From NCBI GenBank assembly GCA_963802745.1, contig CAWDKL010000086.1:151600-215599 (forward strand): DNA of 64,000 bases. The letters run 5' to 3'. The notes under the pieces are model-generated. The model had not been told where the DNA came from. It saw nothing but the letters and a program-made list of their open reading frames with translations, and searched no databases. The position numbers were made by a program, and so were the translations under genes. Position 1 is the stretch's first letter. Each line of letters starts with the position of its first letter. Positions 27,627 to 37,803 of this stretch are shown here, piece by piece. The stretch comes from JAJPKK01 sp963802745 (GTDB lineage Bacteria; Pseudomonadota; Alphaproteobacteria; Rhizobiales; Xanthobacteraceae).

Positions 27627-27763
27627 CACAGCGCTTAACAAAGCGATGCCGATGCTCTACGACCGCACGATGACGGAAGGTGGAATGTACGCTAACTTTT
27701 CAGATGTGCCTTCACCTGATCGCGTGATATAAGCCGCGCCGCGCGGCGGCGGCATGTGCCCTG

Positions 27764-27848
<85 letters not shown>

Positions 27849-27942
27849 CCCTCGACCGCCGCCGCCGGCTGGCGCCGTGTCGTGGGCCCCAAAGTCCCTG
27901 CTTTCGAGAATCGACACGCTAACCTTGAACAAGTCACCAACG

Positions 27943-29304
27943 ATGCAAGTCACCGAGACCACCGCCCAGGGCCTGAAGCGCGAATTCCAGGTCACCGTTC
28001 CGGCGACCGACCTGGAAGCGCGCGTCAACGAGCGCCTCGTCGAAATGAAGGACCGGGTGAGGATCAACGGCTTCCGGCCCGGCAAAGTGCCGGTCGCCCA
28101 CCTCAAGAAGGTCTACGGACGGGCCGTGATGGCGGAGACCATCGACCAATTGGTGCGCGAGACCAATGCCAAGATCGTCACCGATCGGGGTCTTAAGCTG
28201 GCCACGGAACCCACGATCAAATTGACGGAGGATGCCGGCGAGATCGCCAATATCTTCGCCGGGAAGATCGATCTGTCCTATTCGGTTGCGTGCGAAGTGG
28301 TGCCGCAGATTACGCTGGCCGACTTCAAGGACATCAAACTGGAAAAGCCGGTTGCCGATGTCACCGATGCCGACGTCGACGAGGGACTGCGCCGCATTGC
28401 GGACCAGAACCGCACCTATACGGCCAAGCCCGCGGGTGCGGCGGCGGAACGGGACGACCGGGTCGTCATTTCCTTCAAGGGCACCATCGATGGCGAGGAT
28501 TTTGAAGGTAACACCGCGGAGGAGGTGCCGGTCATTATTGGTGTAAACAGCCTGCTGCCGGGATTCGAGGATCAACTGGTGGGCATCACCGCGGGGGAGT
28601 CGCGCACCGTCACGGCGACGTTTCCGGCGGATTATGCGGCCGAGCAGCTCGCCGGTAAAACGGCGGTCTTCAACGTCGTCGCCAAGTCGGTGGAGAGCCC
28701 GAATGCAGTGGCCATCGACGACGCCTTCGCCACCACGCTTGGGGTGGAATCGCTCGATAAGCTGAAGGAGGGCGTTCGCGCCCGGATCGCGCAAGAATTT
28801 AGCTTCGCGGGCCGCCAGAAGCTTAAGCGGTCGCTGCTGGATCGGCTTGACATGCTGCACAAGTTCGAAGCGCCGCCGAGCTTGGTCGAGCAGGAATTCA
28901 CCAATGTTTGGAATACCGTACTGGCGGATCTGAACAATCAAAATCGCACCTTCGAGCAGGAAGGCACGACCGAGGAGAAGGCGCGCGAGGAATATCGCGG
29001 CATTGCCGACCGCCGCGTTCGGCTCGGCCTCGTGCTGGCGGAAATCGGCGAGCGCAACAACATCAAGGTGACCGAGGAGGAGGTCACCCGCGGGTTGATG
29101 GAGCGCATACGGCAATTTCCCGGCCGCGAGAAGGAAGTGTGGGACTACTATCAAAAAAATCCGAATGCGCTTGCGACCGTGAGGGCGCCGATCTACGAAG
29201 AGAAGGTGGTCGATTTCATCGTCGAACTCGCCGACATCACCGAGACGAAGGTGAGCCGGGAAGAGCTGCTGAAGGAAGACGACGCCGGACTTCCGTCCAG
29301 CTAG
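27943..29304 (+). CDS. tig: trigger factor (ribosome-associated chaperone and prolyl isomerase)
   Basis: A 453-residue trigger factor. The ribosome-binding tail has the signature GFRPGKVP near residue 46 (KDRVRINGFRPGKVP). The FKBP-type PPIase domain spans about residues 155-240 (DDRVVISFKGTIDGEDF, LLPGFEDQLVGITAGE). The C-terminal helical chaperone cradle follows, with a final DITETKVSREELLKE. I start at 27943 (MQVTETTAQGLKREF), which matches family N-termini. No strong Shine-Dalgarno is visible. It stands between tRNA-Leu and clpP, the common tig-clpP-clpX-lon order. Confidence 0.95.
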   Translation: MQVTETTAQGLKREFQVTVPATDLEARVNERLVEMKDRVRINGFRPGKVPVAHLKKVYGRAVMAETIDQLVRETNAKIVTDRGLKLATEPTIKLTEDAGEIANIFAGKIDLSYSVACEVVPQITLADFKDIKLEKPVADVTDADVDEGLRRIADQNRTYTAKPAGAAAERDDRVVISFKGTIDGEDFEGNTAEEVPVIIGVNSLLPGFEDQLVGITAGESRTVTATFPADYAAEQLAGKTAVFNVVAKSVESPNAVAIDDAFATTLGVESLDKLKEGVRARIAQEFSFAGRQKLKRSLLDRLDMLHKFEAPPSLVEQEFTNVWNTVLADLNNQNRTFEQEGTTEEKAREEYRGIADRRVRLGLVLAEIGERNNIKVTEEEVTRGLMERIRQFPGREKEVWDYYQKNPNALATVRAPIYEEKVVDFIVELADITETKVSREELLKEDDAGLPSS

Positions 29305-29468
29305 TCGCAGACGCGGCGCGGCTGGACGGAGTGGTGCCGCGGAAGCGACACTTGTTGCCGGGGCTTTGCGGCTTATATGCCATGGCGTGATATCGGGGAA
29401 CGAGCGAGGCGTTCCCGCCGGAGCCTGTTTGGGCTCAGCTAATCCCCGTCTACGGAGCGGAATTGACG

Positions 29469-30099
29469 ATGCGCGACCCCTTGAATACATACATGAACTA
29501 CCTGGTTCCTATGGTGGTCGAGCAGACCAATCGCGGCGAACGTGCCTACGACATCTATTCGAGGCTCCTCAAGGAGCGCATCATTTTCATCACCGGCCCG
29601 GTTGAAGACGGCATGTCGGCGCTGGTGGTGGCGCAGCTCCTGTTCCTGGAGGCCGATAATCCGAAAAAAGAAATTTCCATGTATATCAATTCCCCAGGCG
29701 GGGTCGTGACGTCGGGGCTCGCGATCTACGATACGATGCAGTTCATTCGCCCGGCGGTGTTCGACACTATGCGTCGGGCAAGCCGCATCGATGGGCTCGC
29801 TGCTGCTTGCCGCAGGACGCAAGGACATGCGTTTCGCCCTTCCCAATGCGCGGGTGATGGTGCATCAACCGTCTGGCGGCTTCCAGGGGCAGGCCAGCGA
29901 CATCATGATTCACGCGCAGGAGATCCTCAATATCCGCAAGCGTTTGAATGAAATCTACGTCAAGCATACCGGACAACCGATCAAAAAAATCGAAGATGCG
30001 CTGGAGCGTGATCAGTTCTTCACGGCGGAAAGTGCTAGGGAGTTCGGATTGGTCAACAAGGTCATCGAAAAGCGCGTTGAGGAAGCCGAGAAAGCCTGA
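29469..30099 (+). pseudogene. clpP: ATP-dependent Clp protease proteolytic subunit, broken by a +1 frameshift
   Basis: The first frame is a normal ClpP up to GLAIYDTMQFIRPAV (about residue 97). It then reads nonsense, while the rest of ClpP continues in the next frame from TLCVGQAASMGSLLLAAG through VMVHQPSGGFQGQASDI to KRVEEAEKA. One extra T at 29760-29761 (GTGTTCGACAC, expected GTGTCGACAC) accounts for the break. After correction the protein is about 209 residues, with the catalytic Ser in QAASMGS and the His in MVHQPSGG. Loss of ClpP beside intact clpX would be surprising, so I read this as a consensus error. Confidence 0.85.
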
Positions 30100-30480
30100 C
30101 CGGCGGTGCCCGGCCGTCGTGGGGCCGAGTTCCAGCCGGTCATTATGGTAGTCAAGTGGCCTAGTTTTTGCCTATAGGGATTGCCACCTGCGGTTTTCGT
30201 CCGGTACAGGTGGAGGCAAGGAGACAGCTGGTTTTTTTGCCACAAAGCGGGTGGCAAATGGGCGGGCGGTTGGTGAAGGACGGGGCTGCGACATCCATGG
30301 GTGGTCAGGGGACGGTACTTTGTATTAATGAAGTGTTGATGATGTTCTGGGTACGCGTTGCTTCCAAGTTGCGGGCGGGCAGATGCTTCCGACAGTGAAA
30401 AGAGACATTCTCCGACGAGATTTGCGGTCGCAGCCGAAGGTTGCAGGAGCGAGTGGAGTGGAGTGGACCGGAGAAAGGGA
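30100..30480. other. clpP-clpX intergenic region
   Basis: A 381-base gap with no convincing gene. It contains a T7 run at 30231-30237 and a loose inverted repeat (GCCACCTG near 30182, CAGGTGGAGGC near 30207) that might act as a weak terminator or attenuator for clpP. The clpX promoter must also lie here, but I see no clear -35/-10 pair. Confidence 0.4.
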
Positions 30481-31755
30481 ATGAGCAAAGTCGGCGGCAG
30501 CGAATCAAAGAATACGCTTTACTGCTCGTTCTGCGGTAAGAGCCAACACGAAGTGCGCAAGCTGATTGCCGGGCCGACGGTTTTCATCTGTGATGAATGT
30601 GTCGAACTGTGCATGGACATCATCCGCGAGGAGAACAAATCTTCGTTGGTGAAGTCGCGGGATGGTATCCCGACGCCGAAAGAGATCCGAAAGGTGCTGG
30701 ACGATTATGTCATCGGCCAGGAACATGCGAAGAAGGTGCTCTCGGTTGCAGTGCACAATCACTACAAGCGGCTCAATCATCAGACCAAGCACAATGATGT
30801 CGAGCTTGCCAAATCGAATATATTGCTGATCGGCCCGACGGGCTCCGGCAAAACGCTACTGGCGCAGACGCTTGCCCGGATCCTCGACGTGCCGTTTACG
30901 ATGGCGGACGCCACGACGTTGACCGAGGCCGGCTATGTCGGCGAGGATGTGGAAAACATCATCCTCAAATTGCTGCAGTCGGCGGACTATAATGTCGAAC
31001 GCGCCCAACGTGGCATCGTCTACATTGACGAAATCGACAAGATCAGTCGCAAATCAGACAATCCCTCGATTACGCGGGATGTCTCGGGCGAGGGCGTGCA
31101 GCAGGCGCTCTTGAAGATCATGGAGGGCACCATCGCCTCGGTGCCCCCGCAGGGTGGCCGCAAGCACCCCCAACAGGAGTTCCTCCAGGTCAACACCACC
31201 AACATCCTGTTCGTGTGCGGCGGAGCCTTCGGGGGGCTCGAAAAGATCATTTCGGCCCGCGGCCGGTCAACGTCCATCGGCTTTGGCGCCCGCGTGGCGG
31301 CCCCCGAGGATCGCAAGACCGGGCAAATTTTCCGCGAAGTCGAGCCCGAGGACCTTTTGCGATACGGCCTGATTCCGGAATTCGTCGGCCGCCTGCCGGT
31401 GCTGGCGACGCTGGAAGATCTCGACGAGCCCGCGCTCAAACGCATCTTGCTTGAGCCGAAGAACGCACTGGTCAAGCAGTATCAGCGCCTGTTCGAGATG
31501 GAGAGCATCGACCTCAGCCTTGCGGAGGAGGCGCTCGGTGCGATCGCCCGCAAGGCGATCGAGCGCAAAACCGGCGCTCGCGGACTGCGCTCCATCATGG
31601 AGAGCATCTTGCTCGACACTATGTTCGAACTGCCCAGTCTCGAAGGTGTCGAGGAAGTGGTGATTTCGAAAGAAGTCGTGGAAGGCACCGCGCGACCACT
31701 TTACATTTACGCGGATCGTTCCGATCGCGCCAGCGATGCCGGGGCGAGCGCGTAA
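30481..31755 (+). CDS. clpX: ClpX ATPase subunit of Clp protease
   Basis: A 424-residue AAA+ unfoldase. The N-terminal zinc-binding domain has C15, C18, C37 and C40 (CSFC, CDEC). Walker A is GPTGSGKT near residue 118, Walker B YIDEIDKI, the pore loop GYVGEDV, and sensor-2 TGARGLRSIMES. ClpX selects and unfolds substrates and feeds them into ClpP. The start at 30481 follows GGAGAAAGGGA. The upstream gap suggests its own promoter in addition to read-through from clpP. Confidence 0.96.
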   Translation: MSKVGGSESKNTLYCSFCGKSQHEVRKLIAGPTVFICDECVELCMDIIREENKSSLVKSRDGIPTPKEIRKVLDDYVIGQEHAKKVLSVAVHNHYKRLNHQTKHNDVELAKSNILLIGPTGSGKTLLAQTLARILDVPFTMADATTLTEAGYVGEDVENIILKLLQSADYNVERAQRGIVYIDEIDKISRKSDNPSITRDVSGEGVQQALLKIMEGTIASVPPQGGRKHPQQEFLQVNTTNILFVCGGAFGGLEKIISARGRSTSIGFGARVAAPEDRKTGQIFREVEPEDLLRYGLIPEFVGRLPVLATLEDLDEPALKRILLEPKNALVKQYQRLFEMESIDLSLAEEALGAIARKAIERKTGARGLRSIMESILLDTMFELPSLEGVEEVVISKEVVEGTARPLYIYADRSDRASDAGASA

Positions 31756-31862
31756 GTTGCAAGCATCGGAATCCTGGAGATCTACATCATCATCAAATGG
31801 CGTCGCGACGCCGTCGGATCGCAGTGCACAATGGCGGTCGGGCGTTGTGGCGCGGGATTTGC

Positions 31863-31891
31863 TTGACACGCCGTGGTGCCATCTCCACCTA
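31863..31891 (+). promoter_or_regulatory. candidate heat-shock-like promoter of lon
   Basis: TTGACA (31863-31868, preceded by GC, giving CTTGAC) is followed after 17 bases by CACCTA, about 180 bases before the lon start. CTTGAC with a C-rich -10 resembles RpoH promoters of alphaproteobacteria, which is what one expects for lon. The -10 match is poor and the call is tentative. The rest of the 314-base gap 31756-32069 shows no gene. Confidence 0.35.
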
Positions 31892-32069
31892 GTGTCGGTA
31901 GGCGTTCGATTTTCGAGTGTAGACGTCTCGTATTGCATTGGGCAGGGTCTCGATGCCGCTTCCGCGGCTAAGCTTCCTTTAAGCTCCTGCTCGGCACCAG
32001 AGCACTTCGCGACTGCGCTGCATCCGCGGGCAGGGGCGAAGGGGCAAACATGACAAAGGATCCGGGTTC

Positions 32070-34508
32070 ATGACCACCCTCACCAAGCCGCGCCCCCTGC
32101 CGTCCGCGAGCGAGGTTCGTTCCTACCCGGTGTTGCCGCTGCGCGACATCGTGGTATTCCCGCACATGATCGTTCCTCTCTTCGTCGGGCGGGAAAAATC
32201 GATTCGGGCGCTTGAGGAAGTCATGCGCTCCGACAGTTTCATTATGCTGGCGACACAGAAGAACGCCGCAGACGACGATCCGGCAACCGACGCCATTTAC
32301 AACGTCGGCACGCTGGCGAGCGTGCTGCAATTGCTCAAATTGCCGGACGGCACCGTAAAGGTGCTGGTCGAGGGCGCGGTGCGAGCACGCGTGCTCCGAT
32401 ACGGGCCGCGCACAGAATTTTACGAGGCGGAGGCTGCCGTTCTGGCGGATGATCTCGGCGAGAAGGTTGAGGTCGAGGCGATGGCGCGCTCGGTCGTCAA
32501 CGAGTTCGAGAGCTACGTCAAACTCAACAAAAAGATCTCTCCCGAAGTCGTCGGCGTCATTCACCAAATAACCGATTACGCCAAGCTCGCCGATAACGTG
32601 GCGTCGCATCTCGCCGTGAAGATTCCCGATAAGCAGGCGCTGCTCGAAATCGTCTCGGTGCCGGGGCGGCTGGAGCGAATTCTGGGGCTGATGGAGTCCG
32701 AAATTTCGGTGCTCCAGGTTGAGAAGCGCATTCGCACGCGGGTCAAGCGGCAGATGGAGAAGACCCAGCGCGAATATTACCTCAACGAACAGATGAAGGC
32801 GATCCAGAAGGAGTTAGGCGACGAAGAAGGCCGCGACGAACTGGCCGAGTTGGAAGACAAGATCAAGAAGACCAAGCTCTCCAAGGAGGCCAACGACAAA
32901 GCCACCCACGAGCTGAAAAAGCTGCGCCAGATGTCGCCGATGTCCGCGGAAGCGACCGTCGTGCGCAATTACCTGGATTGGCTGCTGTCAATTCCGTGGG
33001 GCAAGAAGTCCAAGATCAAGAAGGATTTGAACAACGCGCAGGAGATTCTCGACCACGATCATTTCGGGCTCGAGAAGGTCAAGGAGCGGATCGTCGAATA
33101 TCTCGCGGTGCAGACCCGCGCCAACAAGCTGACCGGACCGATCCTGTGTCTGGTCGGCCCCCCCGGCGTCGGCAAAACCTCGCTCGGCAAGTCGATCGCC
33201 AAGGCGACGGGACGCGAATTCGTGCGCGTGTCGCTCGGCGGCGTGCGCGACGAGGCGGAAATCCGCGGCCACCGGCGCACCTATATCGGTTCGATGCCGG
33301 GCAAGATCATCCAGTCGATGCGCAAGGCGAAGACGTCCAATCCGCTGTTCCTGCTCGACGAGGTTGACAAGATGGGCGCGGATTTCCGCGGCGATCCGTC
33401 CTCGGCGCTGTTGGAGGTGCTCGATCCTGAGCAAAATAACACCTTCAGCGATCACTATCTCGAGGTCGACTACGATCTTTCCAACGTCATGTTCATCACC
33501 ACGGCGAACACCCTCAACATCCCGCCGCCGCTGATGGACCGCATGGAGATCATCCGGATCGCCGGCTACACCGAAGACGAAAAGGTGGAGATCGCGCGCC
33601 GTCACCTGATCCCCAATGCGATCACCAAACACGGTCTCGAACCCAAGGAATGGTCGATCGACGATGAAGCGCTGATGCTGCTGATACGCCGGTATACGCG
33701 CGAGGCCGGCGTCCGCAACCTCGAGCGGGAACTGTTGACGCTTGCCCGCAAGGCCGTCAAGGAGTTGATGACCTCGAAGAACAAGACCGTGCACGTCACC
33801 GCCGCCAATCTCGGCGATTACGTGGGCGTGCCGAAGCACCGCCACGGGGAAATCGAGGCGGAGGACATGGTCGGGATGGTCACCGGCCTTGCCTGGACCG
33901 ACGTGGGCGGGGAATTGCTCACCATCGAAGGCGTCATGATGCCCGGCAAGGGCCGTATGACCGTCACCGGAAACCTGCGCGACGTGATGAAGGAATTGAT
34001 CTCGGCGGCGGCGTCTTATGTGCGCTCCCGGGCGATTGCGTTCGGCATCGAGCCGCCGCTGTTCGACCGGCGCGACATCCATGTGCACGTTCCCGAAGGG
34101 GCGACCCCGAAGGACGGCCCATCGGCGGGCGTCGCCATGGTCACCGCCATCGTATCGGTGATGACCGGAATCCCGGTGCGGCGCGACTTGGCGATGACCG
34201 GCGAGATCACGCTGCGTGGCCGCGTGCTGCCGATCGGTGGTCTCAAGGAGAAGCTGCTCGCGGCGCTGCGCGGCGGCATGAAGACGGTGCTGATCCCGGA
34301 GGAAAACGCCAAGGACCTGGTGGATATTCCGGAGTTGGTTAAGAGCGGCCTGGAGATCATTCCCGTCACCCGCATGGACGAGGTGATCGCCCGCGCTCTG
34401 GTGCGCAAGCCGGAGCCGATCGAGTGGGACGAGGCGGCCGCAAAGCCGGTCGCGCCGGAAGCCGCTGTGGTCGATGAGGACGCGGCCTCGATCTTGACCG
34501 CGCATTGA
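32070..34508 (+). CDS. lon: endopeptidase La (Lon protease)
   Basis: An 812-residue LonA. The N-terminal substrate-binding domain begins YPVLPLRDIVVFPHMIVPLFVGR and is followed by coiled-coil helices. The AAA+ module has Walker A GPPGVGKTSLGKS and Walker B PLFLLDEVDKMG. The C-terminal serine-lysine protease domain has the catalytic Ser in PKDGPSAGVAM and Lys in PIGGLKEKLLAA. It degrades misfolded and regulatory proteins in the cytoplasm. Length is normal. It closes the tig-clpP-clpX-lon chaperone/protease block and is transcribed in the same direction. Confidence 0.96.
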   Translation: MTTLTKPRPLPSASEVRSYPVLPLRDIVVFPHMIVPLFVGREKSIRALEEVMRSDSFIMLATQKNAADDDPATDAIYNVGTLASVLQLLKLPDGTVKVLVEGAVRARVLRYGPRTEFYEAEAAVLADDLGEKVEVEAMARSVVNEFESYVKLNKKISPEVVGVIHQITDYAKLADNVASHLAVKIPDKQALLEIVSVPGRLERILGLMESEISVLQVEKRIRTRVKRQMEKTQREYYLNEQMKAIQKELGDEEGRDELAELEDKIKKTKLSKEANDKATHELKKLRQMSPMSAEATVVRNYLDWLLSIPWGKKSKIKKDLNNAQEILDHDHFGLEKVKERIVEYLAVQTRANKLTGPILCLVGPPGVGKTSLGKSIAKATGREFVRVSLGGVRDEAEIRGHRRTYIGSMPGKIIQSMRKAKTSNPLFLLDEVDKMGADFRGDPSSALLEVLDPEQNNTFSDHYLEVDYDLSNVMFITTANTLNIPPPLMDRMEIIRIAGYTEDEKVEIARRHLIPNAITKHGLEPKEWSIDDEALMLLIRRYTREAGVRNLERELLTLARKAVKELMTSKNKTVHVTAANLGDYVGVPKHRHGEIEAEDMVGMVTGLAWTDVGGELLTIEGVMMPGKGRMTVTGNLRDVMKELISAAASYVRSRAIAFGIEPPLFDRRDIHVHVPEGATPKDGPSAGVAMVTAIVSVMTGIPVRRDLAMTGEITLRGRVLPIGGLKEKLLAALRGGMKTVLIPEENAKDLVDIPELVKSGLEIIPVTRMDEVIARALVRKPEPIEWDEAAAKPVAPEAAVVDEDAASILTAH

Positions 34509-34589
34509 TCCCGCGCACCGCGTAACCAGGGTTGAAGGCGCGCGGTGCATCCACTCAGACCGGATTTCGATCCGACTCACACTCTCGGC

Positions 34590-34672
34590 GTCATGCCCGC
34601 GCTTGTCGCGGGCATCCACGTCTTGCTTGCGACGGCTTTGCAAGGAAGACGTGGATGGCCAGGACAAGCCTG
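34590..34672. repeat. CATGCCCGCGCTTGTCGCGGGCATCCACG-type inverted repeat
   Basis: Contains a tight hairpin (GCCCGCG-CTTGT-CGCGGGC) and an outer pairing between CATCCACGTCTT and AAGACGTGGATG. This family is widespread between genes in Bradyrhizobium relatives. It occupies much of the gap between lon and tRNA-Val (34509-34808), where no gene is seen. Confidence 0.6.
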
Positions 34673-34808
34673 GAAAAGCCCGGCCAAGCCTCGGATCGGC
34701 GGGATACAAGGCCGCGCATCGCCCTCCGGCAAGGCACGATGCGGCGCAGACTCGGCGCGGATTTCGTGCCTTTTCCCGGCCCGCGGATTTTGCTAAAGCG
34801 CTGCGCGA

Positions 34809-34884
34809 GGGCGGTTAGCTCAGCTGGTAGAGCGCCTGCTTTACACGCAGGATGTCGGCGGTTCGAGTCCGTCACTGCCCACCA
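34809..34884 (+). tRNA. tRNA-Val (anticodon UAC)
   Basis: A 76-base gene with encoded CCA. The acceptor GGGCGGT pairs with ACTGCCC (one G-U-type position), the D arm is GCTCAGCTGGTAGAGC, the anticodon stem CCTGC/GCAGG with loop TTTACAC (anticodon TAC), and the T arm CGGTTCGAGTCCG. Confidence 0.96.
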
Positions 34885-35225
34885 TTGACCCCAAAAACAT
34901 TCCGCTCACGAGCCGAAGAACCGCCGTGATTTGCGCCGATAGAGCGAGCGGCACGAAAGTTGAGCGTGCGCACAGGCCGTACCGAAATGACGGGCACCCG
35001 TGGCACAAACAAACCGAGAAAACGGTCCTGCGGACGTCCGGACGCGACGCCGGAAAACCCAGTATTCCCGGTAGTGCCGCGGCCCTCCAGCGGCGCGACC
35101 TCGGTTGGCTGGGCCGCTTCGTCGGTTGCCGCGGCCACAAATCCGCCCGCATGGTCCGCGCCTCATGGTAAGGCTGGGCGCGACCGCGTTTACGCAGCTC
35201 CGATCCGCTCTATGAGGCGCGCCTT
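34885..35225. other. gap between tRNA-Val and alr without a confident gene
   Basis: Open frames here are Pro/Ser/Arg-rich with no recognisable motif and look like non-coding high-GC sequence. I see no terminator or repeat of note. Confidence 0.5.
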
Positions 35226-36515
35226 GTGTTTGGTAGACTGAAAACAGCTTTGACCTCGGTGCCGCCGAGTGCGGCCGCCGATGTCCCCCGCGAGCCGGCG
35301 GTGACCGCCACCGCCGGATCACAACCGAACGAGCCGTTGCGCGTGGTCCATGCCGTCTCGGTGCCCGCGGGGGTGTCAGTGGCCAAGCGTGATCCGGCTG
35401 TCATTGCGACCGCCGGACCGCCCGAGCTAGAAACCGGCGGTGTTCTGACCATTGAGCTTGCCGCGATCGTGCGCAATTGGAAGGCGCTCGCGCGGCGCGC
35501 TGTGGCGGCGGATTGCGCCGCGGTGGTGAAAGCCAATGCGTATGGCTGCGGCGTGGCGGCTGTTGCGGCTGCGCTTGCCGATGCGGGTTGCGTCACGTTC
35601 TTCGTTGCGCATCCGGCGGAGGCCCGCGAAGTGCGCGCGGTGGCGCCGGAAGCCGCCATCTATGTCCTCAACGGACTTTTGTTCGGAGCCGGCACGAGCT
35701 TCGCGGAAATAAACGCGCGGCCGGTCATCGGCAGCCTGCCGGAATTGCTCGAATGGGAGGCGTTCCGCACCGCGACGGGCTGGCACGGTTCCGCGGCACT
35801 GCATTTCGACACCGGTATCAACCGCCTTGGCCTCCCTCTGGAGGAGGCGTCGGCGTTGGCTTCGCGGCTGAAACTGCCGAACCACGGCATCGCGCTGGTA
35901 ATGAGCCATCTCGCCTGCGCGGATACGCCGGGCCATTCACTCAACGCCGCGCAAATCGCCCGATTTCGCGATCTCCGTATCCTGTTCCGCGGCACGCCGG
36001 CCTCGCTCGCGGCCTCCTCGGGCATTTTCCTGGGCTCGGTCACCCATGGCGAAATGGTGCGCCCGGGTGGCGCGATTTACGGCTTGAACCCGACGCCGGG
36101 GAACCGCAACCCGATGGAACCCGTGGTCGGGCTGACGACCCGCATCCTGCAGGTGCGCGACGTACCGCGCGGCGCCACGGCTGGTTACGGGGCGACCTGG
36201 ATGGCCCGTCGGCAAAGCCGTCTTGCCGTCGTCTGCGTCGGCTACGGAGACGGCTATCCGCGCGCGGCCGCCACCCACGTAGATGCCTATGCGCTGATTG
36301 CAGGCCGGCCCTGTCCGTTCGCCGGCCGCATTTCCATGGACTTGATGGTGTTCGACGTGACCGACCTGCCGGTGGGGGCCGTGCGCCGCGGCATGCTCGC
36401 GACGCTGATCGGCGACGGGATCGCGGTGGACGACGTGGCGCGCTGGAGCGGCACCATCGGGTATGAGGTGCTCACCGATATCGGGCAGCGTTACCACCGC
36501 GTGTGGAAGCGGTAA
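35226..36515 (+). CDS. alr: alanine racemase
   Basis: A PLP-dependent racemase making D-alanine for peptidoglycan. The PLP lysine lies in AVVKANAYGCG and the catalytic tyrosine in GYGATWMARRQS, and the C-terminal domain has CVGYGDGYPRA and AGRISMDLMVFDVT. The racemase proper starts near base 35430 (GGVLTIELAAIVRNW). Upstream the same frame runs about 65 residues back to a GTG at 35226 with no methionine and with a partial internal repeat (EPAVTATAGSQ, DPAVIATAGPP). The true start is unclear: GTG codons such as 35226 and about 35378 are candidates. It lies between tRNA-Val and a binding-protein gene. Confidence 0.88.
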   Translation: MFGRLKTALTSVPPSAAADVPREPAVTATAGSQPNEPLRVVHAVSVPAGVSVAKRDPAVIATAGPPELETGGVLTIELAAIVRNWKALARRAVAADCAAVVKANAYGCGVAAVAAALADAGCVTFFVAHPAEAREVRAVAPEAAIYVLNGLLFGAGTSFAEINARPVIGSLPELLEWEAFRTATGWHGSAALHFDTGINRLGLPLEEASALASRLKLPNHGIALVMSHLACADTPGHSLNAAQIARFRDLRILFRGTPASLAASSGIFLGSVTHGEMVRPGGAIYGLNPTPGNRNPMEPVVGLTTRILQVRDVPRGATAGYGATWMARRQSRLAVVCVGYGDGYPRAAATHVDAYALIAGRPCPFAGRISMDLMVFDVTDLPVGAVRRGMLATLIGDGIAVDDVARWSGTIGYEVLTDIGQRYHRVWKR

Positions 36516-36649
36516 ATCGGCAGAGCGTCGGGACGGGCGGCACGGCGGTGCAGGGCGAACGCAGCCGCAGGTTCCGCTTGCACCGCGGACGCGCCCGGCT
36601 TTCAATGCGCCAACAAAATTTGCGGCCAATCGTTAAGGAGGAGGTGTCC

Positions 36650-37646
36650 ATGCTGGATTCGAGCCGGCGCGCCGCCGTCATGGCGCTCATGGGGATGGAC
36701 ATGCGCGTGGCTCGGCTGCATGGGCGGCCCGGCCGCCCGTGCGCAAGATGCCTATCCGTCGAAGCCGGTCCATATCCTCGTCCCGTTCCCGGCCGGCGGC
36801 GCGGTGGACATCGTGGCGCGTACGCTCGCCGATGAGCTCGGCAAGCGCTGGCCCGTCAACGTCATCATCGATAACCGCCCCGGCGCAGGCGGTGTCATCG
36901 CGGCGGAGGCGACCGCGAAGGCGCCGCCGGACGGCTATACGCTCATCGTCGTGGCGAGCGGCCATGCCATCGTGCCGTACCTGTATCCAAAGCTTTCCTA
37001 CGACATCTTCTCCGACTTCACCCCGATCTCGCTTTTGGGAACGTCGCCGAACCTGGTGCTGGTGCGGGCGGATTCACCCATCAAGACGCTCGCCGACCTG
37101 ATCGCGCTGGCGCGCGCCAAGCCGGGCCAGCTCAGCTACGGACATGCCGGCAACGGTACCTCCCCGCATCTGGCGACCGAACTCTTGAAGGCGACCGCCA
37201 AGATCGACATCACCTCGATTCCCTACAAGGGCGGCGGCCCGGCCCTCAACGATCTCATGGGCGGGCACATTCCGATCTCCGTCAACAATGTGCCGGAGGC
37301 GATCGGCCAAATTCAGGCCGGCACCATTAGGCCGCTGGCGGTGACGACCGCCGCGCGCTCCCCGTTTCTGCCCCAGGTGCCGACGATCGCGGAATCCGGA
37401 TTGCCCGAATACGACACCGGAGTATGGTGGGCGCTACTGGGACCCGCCGGCCTGCCGCCGGCGGTGCGGGCGAAGATCAACCGCGACACCGTCGAGGCCA
37501 TGAAGGCGCCGGCCGTGAAAGCGCGCTTCGACGTCCTCGGCGCCACGCCGATCGGCTCGACGCCGGGAGACTTGGCCGCCTTGATCCGCCGCGATTATGA
37601 AAAATGGGGGCCGATCATCAAGGCCGCCGGCATCAAAGGCGAGTGA
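36650..37646 (+). pseudogene. tripartite tricarboxylate transporter-type (Bug) substrate-binding protein, +1 frameshift in the signal peptide
   Basis: The mature part (DAYPSKPVHILVPFPAGGAVDIVAR onward) is a standard Bug/TctC periplasmic binding protein of about 300 residues, with DNRPGAGG, PPDGYTLIV and SYGHAGNGTSPHL segments. The start with a strong site (AGGAGGTGTCC before the ATG at 36650) is in a different frame. Removing one G from the GGGG run at 36691-36694 joins MLDSSRRAAVMALMG to WTCAWLGCMGGPAARAQ, a good signal peptide. Without the fix one would have to start at 36720 with no leader. No TctA/TctB membrane genes are near, which is usual for Bug proteins. Confidence 0.8.
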
Positions 37647-37803
37647 CGGATCGGCCGCGCATCTTCGTCGCCGCCGTTGGCGAAGCCGCGAGAGTGCGGT
37701 GGGTCCTGTTTCGGGCCGTGTCTGGCGGCTTTGCGCGCCCCACCGAGATTTTGCGCGGTTCGACGCGGCGGGCACATGGCCGGTCCGGCCTGCCATATGC
37801 GCC

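Noticed and set aside
27934..29490. 518-residue minus-strand frame opposite trigger factor
   Set aside because: Shadow frame; trigger factor on the plus strand is unmistakable.
32988..34709. 573-residue minus-strand frame opposite lon
   Set aside because: Shadow frame with no motif.
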